DNA of 64,000 nucleotides from Reinekea marinisedimentorum (GCF_004341165.1 NZ_SLZR01000004.1:1-64000); one strand, 5' to 3'; positions 1-7,959 are shown, counted from the stretch's first letter. Notes: generated from the letters alone by a model not told the origin. Program-made: numbers and translations.

Positions 1-62
1 GGAAGGCAGCGCTCAACCGGTTCATGATTGAATTTGAAGAGCGCTTGGAAGATTATTTATAA
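1..62 (+). CDS. C-terminal end of an unidentified protein (partial)
   Basis: One frame is open from the window edge to a TAA at 60-62, giving about 20 residues that end in an acidic tail (EFEERLEDYL). The piece is too short to identify. The sequence to its right is an IS21-like remnant and a broken recombinase, so it may be the end of an intact neighbouring gene or another fragment of mobile DNA. Coding status is uncertain; the only support is the open frame and the plausible composition. Confidence 0.25.
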   Translation, partial: KAALNRFMIEFEERLEDYL

Positions 63-95
63 ACCTTGCAGTTACACAGAATTAATTACAGGGTC

Positions 96-206
96 GGATC
101 GGACGGAGATGCCTGCCTTGGCGGCTGCGGTTTCCTGGGTGGCACCCTGTTGTCGATGCTGCATGTACAGCTCCTCTTGTCGGTTGGTGATGTGATGACC
201 TGGCAC
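96..206 (-). pseudogene. istA: istA transposase fragment (IS21 family)
   Basis: From a GTG at 206 the minus strand encodes a peptide containing ITNRQEELYMQHR and then TQETAAAKAGISVRS. The block 'AAAKAGIS.RS' after a Y-M-x-H-R helix is the characteristic N-terminal helix-turn-helix start of IstA-type transposases. After RS the sequence diverges and runs into a TAA at 72-74, so the catalytic DDE domain is absent. It is a dead remnant with no expected function. Confidence 0.55.
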
Positions 207-299
207 CTTGTACTCCGTAGTGGATAACAAGATGCCGATTGTCACACCAACCGGCCAAGATAGTTGTCGTCAACCGGTCACGCTAATTGTCGCCGAACA
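96..299 (-). mobile_element. IS21-like insertion sequence remnant, left end
   Basis: Read on the minus strand, a terminus-like stretch starting near 299 (TGTTCGGCGACAATTAGC) is followed by a second, related stretch (GACGACAACTATCTTGGCC) and then TGTGACAATC near 246. Multiple short terminal repeats ahead of istA are known from the IS21 family. The start of an IstA-like reading frame follows at 206. Homology stops near 96, so only the left end and the first 35 or so codons survive; no istB and no right end are visible. The element ends exactly where recombinase homology begins (300), so it probably inserted into or deleted part of that gene. The family call rests on the IstA N-terminal motif; the exact terminus is inferred. 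Confidence 0.5.
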
Positions 300-671
300 C
301 GATACACCGGATTTCAAGGTGACTATATCTTCCGAACTCCCGGCGGTACATCAATCCACTCATCAAACAGAAGCGTAAATATTGTTTGGAACCGAGCATT
401 AAAAGCCTGCGGTACTCGAGCGCGTGACATGCGGCAAACAAGACACACAGCAGCAACACAATGGATCATGGCAGGTCTCAATATTAAATTTGTTGCTATG
501 CAGCTTGATGACACAGTGGGTACCGTGCTGAAACACTATGCTAAGTGGATTGATGAGCAGGGCTCAAAAGCCGAGATGGATAAACTAAAGGCCAGACGAA
601 CAGGAAGCAAAATTCCAGAAACAAGGATCGTCAATAACGTAGTTGAGGTTAAAAATTATCCCTGCATGTAA
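300..671 (+). pseudogene. tyrosine recombinase (phage-type integrase), C-terminal fragment
   Basis: The frame encodes the last 120 or so residues of a tyrosine recombinase: a FRTPGG strand, an R-x-RDMRQTRHTAAT box corresponding to the 'YQTRHTFA' region of the catalytic fold, then VAMQLDD...HYAKWID, which contains the expected nucleophile tyrosine. The N-terminal and arm-binding domains and the first catalytic arginine region are missing. The LGH motif is changed to LDD and the residue before QTR is arginine rather than tyrosine, so the surviving part also looks decayed. Its left border coincides with the IS21-like end at 299. It lies beside a repeat carrying tRNA-Arg 3' sequence, which fits a degraded integrative element that used that tRNA as its target. 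Confidence 0.6.
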
Positions 672-690
672 TTTAGATTTCTCTAATTTG

Positions 691-843
691 CGGCCCTAGC
701 GGGTCGAACTCTTACGTTCGTGCGGGCATAAATGCCCTGGTTTTGCTACGCAAAACAATCTCTCCGCTTCAGAGAAATAACTGTCTAACGAGTGAAATAG
801 CACTATAAGGGCATAACAATGTGAAATGGCGCGCCCGAGAGAT
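691..843 (+). repeat. Distant copy of the tRNA-Arg-linked ~160-bp repeat
   Basis: This block is closely similar to the tandem units at 7416-7900. It has the same order of landmarks: GGCCCTAGCGGGTCGAAC, the palindrome GGGCAT-AA-ATGCCC, the palindrome TTTTGC-TAC-GCAAAA, AACGAGTGAAATAGCA, and finally TGGCGCGCCCGAGAGAT at 827-843. That last part matches the 3' end of tRNA-Arg except for one missing G. It is the outer boundary of the type VI cassette and a candidate old attachment site. Confidence 0.85.
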
Positions 844-1097
844 TAGATCAAAAATGAGGGAATTCCGAGGATTCGCTCTAATTTAACCTATTAATTTTAT
901 TGTATCTAAAATTCAATGGAGCAAAATTCTTCTGACCACCTTCGTTGTAAGCTTCATATAACCAAAAATACAATTCGACGATTAACAGGACTTCCATTGG
1001 TTGTATTACCTTCTAATGTTGATTCACCAAAAAATGCCTTTTTTTTGGGGGGGAGTAAAAGCGAACATTTTTTACCAACATTGTACCCTTGGACTTG
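844..1097. other. Non-coding AT-rich stretch with a T8G7 homopolymer junction
   Basis: No gene is supported between the repeat copy and the end of the last immunity-like gene. Short open frames here have no recognisable composition or start signals. A run of eight T followed by seven G lies at 1039-1053. It could be a slippage-prone tract or a read/assembly artefact, and no reading frame using it can be supported. Confidence 0.4.
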
Positions 1098-1610
1098 TTA
1101 ACCTAGCTTGCCATCATCATATAGCTTTTGAATATCTAAAAATGTTTCCAGCAAGCCACACTGATCAAAATAGATATCATAAATATCAATACTTTGCTCA
1201 ATATCTGGTGCAATATAGGATGCTCTTTTTCGATTCTCTAAGCTAAACATCATAAGCCCTTGATTTGCGTAATTAGCACCTCTGAATACATAGACTTCAT
1301 TATCTGGATCTAACTGAATAATGTCAGACATGGTTCCGGGCGGATAACCACCTTGATCCGGGCTCAATGCAAACCGAGCCTTAACGCCTAAAAACCATTT
1401 TAAATAAGGCAAGGGCATTTCCAATTGATCAACTAATAACTTACCTCTAGGATCTGGTACTATTGCGATATTGGTAATGCATAAATGGTCATTATAGGTT
1501 GAAACAACCATGTCATTGCTGGGAAAAACCACATCATTAAATCTGCTGTGAACGAGAAAGTCTGGATCAGTATCTGTATAAAGTTTTAATTGCTCTATTA
1601 GATTGACCAT
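1098..1610 (-). CDS. Putative type VI immunity-like protein 2
   Basis: A 170-residue soluble protein with no signal peptide or membrane segment. It is a diverged paralogue of the next upstream gene: DQLEMPLPYLKWFL here against DQLEIPLASLDFIL there. The C-terminal stretch also aligns, with NRK, a Q-S pair and a final Y-x-x-G. It lies 16 bases after that gene as the last gene of the cassette vgrG, effector, immunity 1, immunity 2. Its role is inferred from position: a cytosolic or periplasm-facing protein that neutralises the effector encoded upstream, or an orphan antidote to a related toxin. I do not recognise the family. Confidence 0.65.
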   Translation of the reverse strand: MVNLIEQLKLYTDTDPDFLVHSRFNDVVFPSNDMVVSTYNDHLCITNIAIVPDPRGKLLVDQLEMPLPYLKWFLGVKARFALSPDQGGYPPGTMSDIIQLDPDNEVYVFRGANYANQGLMMFSLENRKRASYIAPDIEQSIDIYDIYFDQCGLLETFLDIQKLYDDGKLG

Positions 1611-1625
1611 AAAATCATCAACCCA

Positions 1626-2105
1626 CTATGCATAAACACCGTTATGATAATTCTTATTTATTTCAATCAGCTTATCGAATAAACCACCATCCATTGTTTC
1701 CTTAAATATCTCTTTAGATTGGTTTAACACTGGATTTATATGTGACTTCCGGTTGAAGTTAGTAATTGAATAGGTCTCTATGCCATAATGAGGGTGAACT
1801 ACTCTGTCGAAAAATATCTTCTCACCATTAACAATAGTTTCATCTGAATTATCTAATCCGCCAAGCCCTCCAAGGCTTTTGGGCAGGTCATAACGTGGAA
1901 TTGTTGTAAGTATGAAATCTAGTGATGCTAATGGTATTTCTAGTTGGTCACTTAAAAATAACCCACCTTTAGTTGTTTCATAACTAAAAAAAACAAGATA
2001 TTCATCAATCACATACAGCGCTTCATAGTCATCAGGGAAGAATCTAACTTTAAATTCAAATATAGGAGACTGTGTTTTAAAATCGATCAGATTAATTTTT
2101 TTCAT
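1626..2105 (-). CDS. Putative type VI immunity-like protein 1
   Basis: A 159-residue, acidic, soluble protein beginning MKKINLIDFK. Its ATG overlaps the effector stop codon by four bases (ATGA), so its translation is probably coupled to the toxin, as is usual for cognate immunity genes. It is related to the following gene over most of its length (the DQLE.PL block and the NRK...QS block). No catalytic motif is visible. The proposed function, binding and inhibiting the C-terminal domain of the adjacent 845-residue protein, is inferred from the gene order. Confidence 0.7.
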   Translation of the reverse strand: MKKINLIDFKTQSPIFEFKVRFFPDDYEALYVIDEYLVFFSYETTKGGLFLSDQLEIPLASLDFILTTIPRYDLPKSLGGLGGLDNSDETIVNGEKIFFDRVVHPHYGIETYSITNFNRKSHINPVLNQSKEIFKETMDGGLFDKLIEINKNYHNGVYA

Positions 2106-4639
2106 GGAGCCTCCACTGGCTGTATAACATCATAGACTTTTATTGCACCCGCAGCTTCCAACTGTTCGATAGTCATAAGCTTATTTTCTACAACAAAAAT
2201 TTCTGCAATGCCTGGATCATTTGCTTTCGAATTGGGCAATAAGCTTTTTGTAAAGCCAGTTCCTAGAAAATGTTCATTTGCGCCTAACGTATTTTGAATT
2301 ACAAATCGGTCATTCCACGCCATCTGGGCATCGACATCACCACCAAATACTTTATTAAGCACTAACACCCGTTGTTTTTCTTTCCAAAGATCCAAACCTA
2401 AACCTTCAGCTTTTTTAAATACAGAAGCGTAGGTATTGACGTAATCATCATTCATTACAGCCTTGATGCGTGCTAGACGTTCAGGCTCCGTACCTTCAAT
2501 TTTCTTGGCAAATCTTGCTGAAAGATTAATCATATTCTCCCATGTAGGGCGGAACATTTCACTTTCAGTAAGTTCTATATACCTTTTACGATCAATAATA
2601 ACCATTGTCTGATCAATGGGTTTACCATCGCTGCCGACTGATTGGTTTACCCCAGCCATTTCAGCTTGCTGTTTAGGACACTTATCCCCTCTTTCTGTCT
2701 GATCAAACCCAGATGACCACATTTTACCACGTGATGGGATGAACACTTCCTTCCCTTTTTCATCTAAAACATGCTTTCCATCGGCGTCAAAAACTTGCTT
2801 CCATTCTAATGGCGCGCCTAAATACCCACCTCTCTTTTTACCTGACTGATAGTTATCCAAATAGCTTGTATTCATTATCCGAGTAACATAGTTATCCCTA
2901 ATTTCTGGGTCACTCACCAATTCAAGCATTTCATCAAGGTTATACTTATGGGTATATTCGCCTAGCTCAAGTAACTCCCTATTGGCTGTTAAAATTTCGT
3001 CCGCCTCATCAAACGTATCCGGATTCACAAATTTATTCTCAATACGTTTCGCGATCCGCATTGTAACTTTACTCGGACCTTCATCCAGCTGCCGAGTCTC
3101 GGGTTCAATTTTAGCCTTTGTTGTTACCTGCGTCTTACCTTCTGGTATCGGTACTGAATGTTCAATAGCTGCATCCAAGTCAATTTTTACACTGGGTGTT
3201 TCAACATCCACTGCACTCAATAGCGTTCTATTGTTATTCAGGTTATTAAGATCACCTGTGGAGCTCTTTATGGCGATATAGGTCATTGCACCCGATATGG
3301 CGGCGGACCGGAAAAGCTCCATCAGACGCTTTAAGCGCTCATCGGGTAAAAGATCTGGATTTTCCATTATTTGGTTGTAGCTATCCAGATGCTCATAGGC
3401 TAATAATGCGCCTTGTAATCCATCCGTGCTAATTTGGCCAATAAGCACTGCCTTGCTCATACCCGAGCCTAGCTTGCTTGCACTGGTTACAGTGGCACCA
3501 ACTTTCCATGCCATTCCGGCACCTGCAAAGAGGTTGCCGACTATGCTTAAGCCATCGAACGCGTCGTCTTTTAAATTACCAAAGCCTTCCTCATGACGCT
3601 GAGCAATATTGATGGTGGCCGCGCCTGTACTGGTGAATATACTGGCCCAAATTGCAGCAGATGCCACTCGGGAGCCGGGCACCGGTGCAATAAAAGTCGC
3701 TACCCCGGCGACAACAGCGGCCCCCAAAGCGGCATAATCCAGCCATTTTGATATTTCATCCCAGGTAGACATCCCATCCGTATCGAACCCACCTTCCAGG
3801 TTCACGCCATATTGGGGCACTCTAAAACTGTAACGAATTCGACCGTCAGGATAACGATTATTGTCATCCCAACTTTCAATGAGCTCTTCAATGGCTTCTT
3901 TATGGCTAACTCCGGATTCTTCATAACTCCCGGTTGTAGAGCGATTAGCTGGATTGGTCCAATCAATTAACCGCCAGGTTGGCTCACCTGCTTCTTCGCC
4001 ATCATCATTTTCTGGTGTGTTATTTATAAGCCAAAGCTTTAATACGGTGCGTGTAGAACGCTCTTCATCAAGGTGGATTGCGTCAACCTGAAACGCTTCT
4101 TTATGCTCTAGTCCCTTCAAATGATCATCGAGGTGAAAGATATAGGCATCCAGATTTTTTACCGTATTATCGTGCTTTTCCCGATCTTCCTCGGTTGCTG
4201 GTGGTTTTTCTTTAGCTATTGCTTTAAGAACTTCCAGATACTTCCTGGTGTTTATTAGCGTCTGAACTGGAGTAGGATCTTCATCATTTGCAGCAGGATC
4301 AAATTCAGACCTGAGAATATTCGTCGCATTATCAACTCGCTGATTTCGAAAATATTTTTGTCTGGAACCATCCGGAAAAGTAACCGTCAATACAATTGTA
4401 TGTAGCCCGGTAAAGCTCCATCGAGCTTTATTCCAATGTCGACCTGTTGGCCCAAGCACATTACTTGGCTGGTACCACCTTGTTGTTGCAGGATCGTTAT
4501 GACAGGCCCATTGAAACCGAGTACCTTCTGGAACAGTATCATCTTCATTCACCAATTCACTACGCATATTCACGAGTGCACCAGGTGCAACTGAATTAAA
4601 ATTAGGGTATGTAACAATTTTAAATTGAGGCTTACTCAC
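2102..4639 (-). CDS. Putative type VI cargo effector with unrecognised C-terminal toxin domain
   Basis: An 845-residue protein whose ATG overlaps the vgrG stop by 8 bases, a typical arrangement for a VgrG-delivered cargo effector. Residues 1-110 look like a beta-rich Ig/PKD-type domain, and 120-290 are mostly charged and helical. Residues 300-460 hold small-residue-rich hydrophobic segments (AALGAAVVAGVATF, then IVGNLFAGAGMAW), a layout common in secreted polymorphic toxins. Residues 500-845 are soluble and probably carry the toxic activity. Visible there are GYLGAPLEW, GKMWSSGFDQ, DKCPKQQAEM and, near the end, HFLGTGFTKSLLP. I recognise none of these as a named toxin family. No signal peptide or PAAR motif is seen. 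The effector call is inferred from context. Confidence 0.7.
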   Translation of the reverse strand: MSKPQFKIVTYPNFNSVAPGALVNMRSELVNEDDTVPEGTRFQWACHNDPATTRWYQPSNVLGPTGRHWNKARWSFTGLHTIVLTVTFPDGSRQKYFRNQRVDNATNILRSEFDPAANDEDPTPVQTLINTRKYLEVLKAIAKEKPPATEEDREKHDNTVKNLDAYIFHLDDHLKGLEHKEAFQVDAIHLDEERSTRTVLKLWLINNTPENDDGEEAGEPTWRLIDWTNPANRSTTGSYEESGVSHKEAIEELIESWDDNNRYPDGRIRYSFRVPQYGVNLEGGFDTDGMSTWDEISKWLDYAALGAAVVAGVATFIAPVPGSRVASAAIWASIFTSTGAATINIAQRHEEGFGNLKDDAFDGLSIVGNLFAGAGMAWKVGATVTSASKLGSGMSKAVLIGQISTDGLQGALLAYEHLDSYNQIMENPDLLPDERLKRLMELFRSAAISGAMTYIAIKSSTGDLNNLNNNRTLLSAVDVETPSVKIDLDAAIEHSVPIPEGKTQVTTKAKIEPETRQLDEGPSKVTMRIAKRIENKFVNPDTFDEADEILTANRELLELGEYTHKYNLDEMLELVSDPEIRDNYVTRIMNTSYLDNYQSGKKRGGYLGAPLEWKQVFDADGKHVLDEKGKEVFIPSRGKMWSSGFDQTERGDKCPKQQAEMAGVNQSVGSDGKPIDQTMVIIDRKRYIELTESEMFRPTWENMINLSARFAKKIEGTEPERLARIKAVMNDDYVNTYASVFKKAEGLGLDLWKEKQRVLVLNKVFGGDVDAQMAWNDRFVIQNTLGANEHFLGTGFTKSLLPNSKANDPGIAEIFVVENKLMTIEQLEAAGAIKVYDVIQPVEAP

Positions 4640-7181
4640 TATAGAACACCTCCGTGTTATCTAAGCTGTCTACCCAACCGCATTTAAGCAATAGCGTTTC
4701 AATAAAGTCTTGAGTATCAGGGTGTTTGAAATTGGCCTGAAAGTGTGAGTCGATGGATCCATATTTAGAATCAAAAATGCTTTTAAGCTCTTTGTAATCG
4801 ACACAGCGCTGTAAACATCGGGCAACTTGCCGTTGCTGCTTTTTCTCGAAGGCTCGATTTAGATCAGCTGCCAGAGACTTCATAAGAAGATCTTCTTCAT
4901 CAGAGTAAATCACTTTACCAGCTTCAAAATAAGGCACACCTTCGAATTCAATAAAGCCGTCATCATTCGAAATACCTTCTGCTTGAAAACCACTCTGACC
5001 TTCAAATCTGGCCTGAACATCCGGCACAGGCGCACCAGATTCGGATGTCACCTTAACTTTAACCGTTCTTACTTGATCTGGCTTATCTCGCTCATACTGT
5101 ATTGCTTCACCTTCGTGCTGAATATTTTCCAGCTCAAGAATTTCAATCTGCCCAACCCCTATCGGCTCAACCGCCGCCCCACTCACCGGTGCATTCGCCC
5201 CCGGCATCACATAACTCACATTCCCGGCAAAGCTGACACCACTCGGCCCACCTAAGGTCACTTTGTTGCCAAAGGCTTTGATGTTGCCGGCGGTATCTAT
5301 CTGGAAGCCACCGGTGCCATTACTGATGGTCATGGTGCCACTGCCGGTACCGGCAATGGTGATGTCGTTCGGTGCCTGTAACCTATAGTTACCACCGCTG
5401 GTTTTATTCAGCTGGCTACCCTGGCTTTTGATGGTGACAGCGCCTTCGGTACGTAGAGTAATGCCCTGGCTTTTGGTTTGCCAGTGCTGGTCGCCTTCGC
5501 TGCTGAAGGTCGTGTTGGCTTTACTGCGCGCAATCTGCTGCTTAGCGGATTGTAAGTGGCGGTTGCCATCGATAGCGACGTTGCTGTTGGTTTTTACTTT
5601 TTCCAGGAACGCGCCACCGTGTTTCTGGATCAGGTTTCCCTGAACGATCCAGCGCTGGTATTGCCCGGCGGTGAGCTTAATGAGGCCGTATTGGGCGGCC
5701 AGCATGATATATTGGCCACTGGTGGCAGCGTTGAGCTCCAGCTTGGTTTGGCCGTCGAACGTTTGCAGCAGTATGTTGGGCAGTTCGTCGTCTAAGGTCA
5801 GTTCGTTCTGGCTGGGGGTAACAATGCGGCCCTGATGTTTGTTGTGGCTGGTGACGGGGCCATCTTGCCCAAACTCACTGGCAAAGCCCATGATGCAGGG
5901 TCGGTTCGGGTCGTTATTTAATAGTGTGACGAGTACCGTACTGCTATCCAGCAGCGGGAAGTGCCAACCGGTGCTGAGCTCCTGATTAGCATTGGCAAAC
6001 GGCACCATGCGTTCAACCGCCGGGCTGGCATTGGTGTGGTTCAGGTGCTCGGTATTGTTGTGGCTAAAGCCCATGCGCAGTTGGTATTGACCGCGATCAT
6101 CCAGATAGGCGTAGCGGTCGGCGGATTCAATTTTCGCCGGAAAGGCCAGTGGCAGCTCGGGCATTGCCGGGAATGTGGGTGCAAAGCCGCTGGCGCGTTT
6201 TAGCAGCGAGGCACGGTTGCTGTACTTTAAACCCAGTTCGGGGTTTTGGGCGTCGTACACCTGCCCTTCGTGCTCAATGGCAACACAGGTTAGGTCATCA
6301 CAGAAGCCATCGTTGCTCCAGTAAACCGGTATGGCACTGGAATGGCCTGTGGCGATAAGCGGGAAGCTGCCCTGAATAAAGAACTGTTCTGAGCTTGCCA
6401 GAGTGTGCTTTTGGTTTTGCCGCTCGGCCTGGGCTTTGGCGCCCTCATTCAACGCTAAGGGGCTTTGGTATGGGTCGTTTGAAGCCACCGCTTTTAAGGG
6501 TTGCGCTGGCCGGCCGTGGTTTTGGTACGAGGCTGCCGGCATTACCGTTTGCCAGGTGCGCGTGAGTGGGGAATCTTTACCGGCCATGGCTTCACGCTTG
6601 GTTTGCTCAATAGAAACGATGGCGGCAGTAAAAGGCGTATGGGCAAAATCGGCCGCGAAGTTAATTTGCTCTTCTTTGCCATCGCTATCGAACCAGAAGA
6701 AGCATCCCAACTCGGCGACTAAGCGCTTAAAAAATGCCAGCTGCGACTCATTAGCCTGCACAAACACCGCGGGTAAGACCGCTTCGCTAACATCGCTGTG
6801 CCAGTGGATTTGCCAGCGGCCATAGCCTAATTCGCTTAACAATTGTTCAATAATTTCGACACGGGAGCGATACATGAACACGCGGGATTGCTGTAAATCT
6901 TGACCTCGCGCCAGGCAAGGCCTTAACAACAATGAGACCTGAGCACCTTCCTGCTCGGCCTGCTGGATATCGCAGGTAAGAGAGCGCAGATTGCCGGTAT
7001 TATCGTGAAAACTTAACTGGGCGCGCTCGCCAATAAGGTTTTGCGCATATATCAGCCGATTTTGATCTTTCAGTGTCACACTAAATTCATAACAATCGCT
7101 GAGTGCTTCTTTGCCTTGAATATGGATAACTGAAAAATGACCAGATGCCAACTGACAACGTACAGACGTTGCTTGGTACAT
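4632..7181 (-). CDS. vgrG: VgrG spike protein of the type VI secretion system with C-terminal extension
   Basis: An 849-residue trimeric spike protein. The N-terminal half carries the gp27-like region (FFKRLVAELGCFFWFD, SQLAFFKR). It is followed by a gp5-like OB fold (RMGFSHNNTEHL, WHFPLLDSSTVLVTLLNNDP) and a repetitive beta-helix rich in G-N-x-T/I repeats to about residue 660. Residues 670-849 are an extra module: a transthyretin/Ig-like beta domain (VTSESGAPVPDVQARFEG) and then a helical tail. Such tails often bind a cargo effector, here the next gene. AAGGA lies 9 bases before the ATG. The 3' quarter is visibly more AT-rich than the core, suggesting module exchange. No other type VI structural genes are in the window, so this is an orphan vgrG cassette. 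Confidence 0.93.
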   Translation of the reverse strand: MYQATSVRCQLASGHFSVIHIQGKEALSDCYEFSVTLKDQNRLIYAQNLIGERAQLSFHDNTGNLRSLTCDIQQAEQEGAQVSLLLRPCLARGQDLQQSRVFMYRSRVEIIEQLLSELGYGRWQIHWHSDVSEAVLPAVFVQANESQLAFFKRLVAELGCFFWFDSDGKEEQINFAADFAHTPFTAAIVSIEQTKREAMAGKDSPLTRTWQTVMPAASYQNHGRPAQPLKAVASNDPYQSPLALNEGAKAQAERQNQKHTLASSEQFFIQGSFPLIATGHSSAIPVYWSNDGFCDDLTCVAIEHEGQVYDAQNPELGLKYSNRASLLKRASGFAPTFPAMPELPLAFPAKIESADRYAYLDDRGQYQLRMGFSHNNTEHLNHTNASPAVERMVPFANANQELSTGWHFPLLDSSTVLVTLLNNDPNRPCIMGFASEFGQDGPVTSHNKHQGRIVTPSQNELTLDDELPNILLQTFDGQTKLELNAATSGQYIMLAAQYGLIKLTAGQYQRWIVQGNLIQKHGGAFLEKVKTNSNVAIDGNRHLQSAKQQIARSKANTTFSSEGDQHWQTKSQGITLRTEGAVTIKSQGSQLNKTSGGNYRLQAPNDITIAGTGSGTMTISNGTGGFQIDTAGNIKAFGNKVTLGGPSGVSFAGNVSYVMPGANAPVSGAAVEPIGVGQIEILELENIQHEGEAIQYERDKPDQVRTVKVKVTSESGAPVPDVQARFEGQSGFQAEGISNDDGFIEFEGVPYFEAGKVIYSDEEDLLMKSLAADLNRAFEKKQQRQVARCLQRCVDYKELKSIFDSKYGSIDSHFQANFKHPDTQDFIETLLLKCGWVDSLDNTEVFYSE

Positions 7182-7208
7182 AAAGTATCCTTACTTTACT
7201 CATGCAAA

Positions 7209-7242
7209 TAGGTTTGATTTTTTAACGCGGGGATTAAACCTA
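7209..7242. promoter_or_regulatory. Inverted repeat upstream of vgrG
   Basis: TAGGTTTGAT at 7209-7218 and ATTAAACCTA at 7233-7242 are complementary at 9 of 10 positions around a 14-base centre. It lies 28-61 bases before the vgrG start, where a promoter or operator would be. There is no U-run, so it is not a clear terminator. The sequence from 7243 to 7415 holds nothing else I can assign. Confidence 0.3.
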
Positions 7243-7415
7243 ACCTCTCCGCCTATGTTCAATTGGCAGCTGTTAGAAATGAGAAGCTGGTCGCGAAATA
7301 TCGGTAGTCGCCTTACTAAAACAATAAGGAGTGGAATTACTCTTCCAGCCATTGAAAACGTTGAGTTTTTTAGAGTTTGGGGATTTAAAACACATTCACT
7401 TCCACACCCAAGGAG

Positions 7416-7900
7416 GCGCGGTTCGCGACCCTTCAGGTCGAATATCTACGTTCGTGCGGGCATGAATGCCCTGGTTTTGCTACGCAAAACAATCTCTCCG
7501 TTTCAGAGAAATAATAGTGTAACGAGTGAAATAGCATTATGCAGGTATAAAAATATGAAATGGCGCGCCCGGAGAGATGCGCTTCGCGGCCCTGGCGGGT
7601 CGAACTTTTACGTTCGTGCGGGCATGAATGCCCTGGTTTTGCTACGCAAAACAATCTCAGCTTCAGAGAAATAACTGTCTAACGAGTGAAATAGCATTAT
7701 GCGGGTATGACAATGTGAAATGGCGCGCCCGGAGAGATGCGCTTCGCGGCCCTAGCGGGTCGAACTCTTACGTTCGTGCGGGCATGAATGCCCTGGTTTT
7801 GCTACGCAAAACAATCTCTCCGTTTCAGAGAAATAGCAGTGTAACGAGTGAAATAGCATTATGCGGGTATGACAATATAAAATGGCGCGCCCGGAGAGAT
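7416..7900 (-). repeat. Tandem array of three ~160-bp repeats derived from the tRNA-Arg 3' end
   Basis: Three head-to-tail units (about 7416-7578, 7579-7738, 7739-7900) lie directly downstream of tRNA-Arg in its direction of transcription. Each starts, on the minus strand, with the last 18 bases of the tRNA including CCA (plus-strand TGGCGCGCCCGGAGAGAT at 7561, 7721 and 7883). About 142 bases of spacer follow, with two perfect short palindromes (GGGCAT-GA-ATGCCC and TTTTGC-TAC-GCAAAA). Spacing of the tRNA-derived ends is 160 and 162 bases. The first-listed unit is the most diverged. A fourth copy lies at 691-843. The design matches what is known of the E. coli tyrT locus (rtT repeats), but at a different tRNA and with different spacer sequence. 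Small cysteine/arginine-containing frames run across the units by chance. Confidence 0.9.
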
Positions 7901-7959
7901 TCGAACTCCCGACCAAGTGGTTCGAAGCCACCTACTCTATCCAGCTGAGCTACGGGCGC
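7883..7959 (-). tRNA. tRNA-Arg (anticodon TCG)
   Basis: On the minus strand a 77-base cloverleaf can be folded. The acceptor GCGCCCG pairs with CGGGCGC. The D arm is GCTC-AGCTGGATA-GAGT, and the anticodon arm is GGTGG-CTTCGAA-CCACT with TCG at positions 34-36. The T arm is GGGAG-TTCGAAT-CTCTC, followed by G and an encoded CCA. TCG reads the arginine codon CGA. The 3' 18 bases recur in every unit of the flanking array, which marks this tRNA as a target of integration or duplication. Confidence 0.95.

Noticed and set aside
916-1246. Two plus-strand open frames next to the immunity-like genes
   Set aside because: They overlap each other and the real minus-strand gene, cross a homopolymer tract and show no recognisable protein features.
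5961-6825. Overlapping plus-strand frames within vgrG
   Set aside because: They are antisense to the well-conserved VgrG core and lack any supporting motif.
7416-7900. Possible CRISPR array
   Set aside because: Units are about 160 bp and nearly identical throughout, with no alternation of short repeats and unique spacers. They carry tRNA 3' sequence.
7255-7948. Several open frames across the repeat array, including small Cys/Arg-containing peptides
   Set aside because: They arise from repeated non-coding units, run into the tRNA gene and have no ribosome-binding sites. One resembles peptides often mis-annotated in tRNA-linked repeats.
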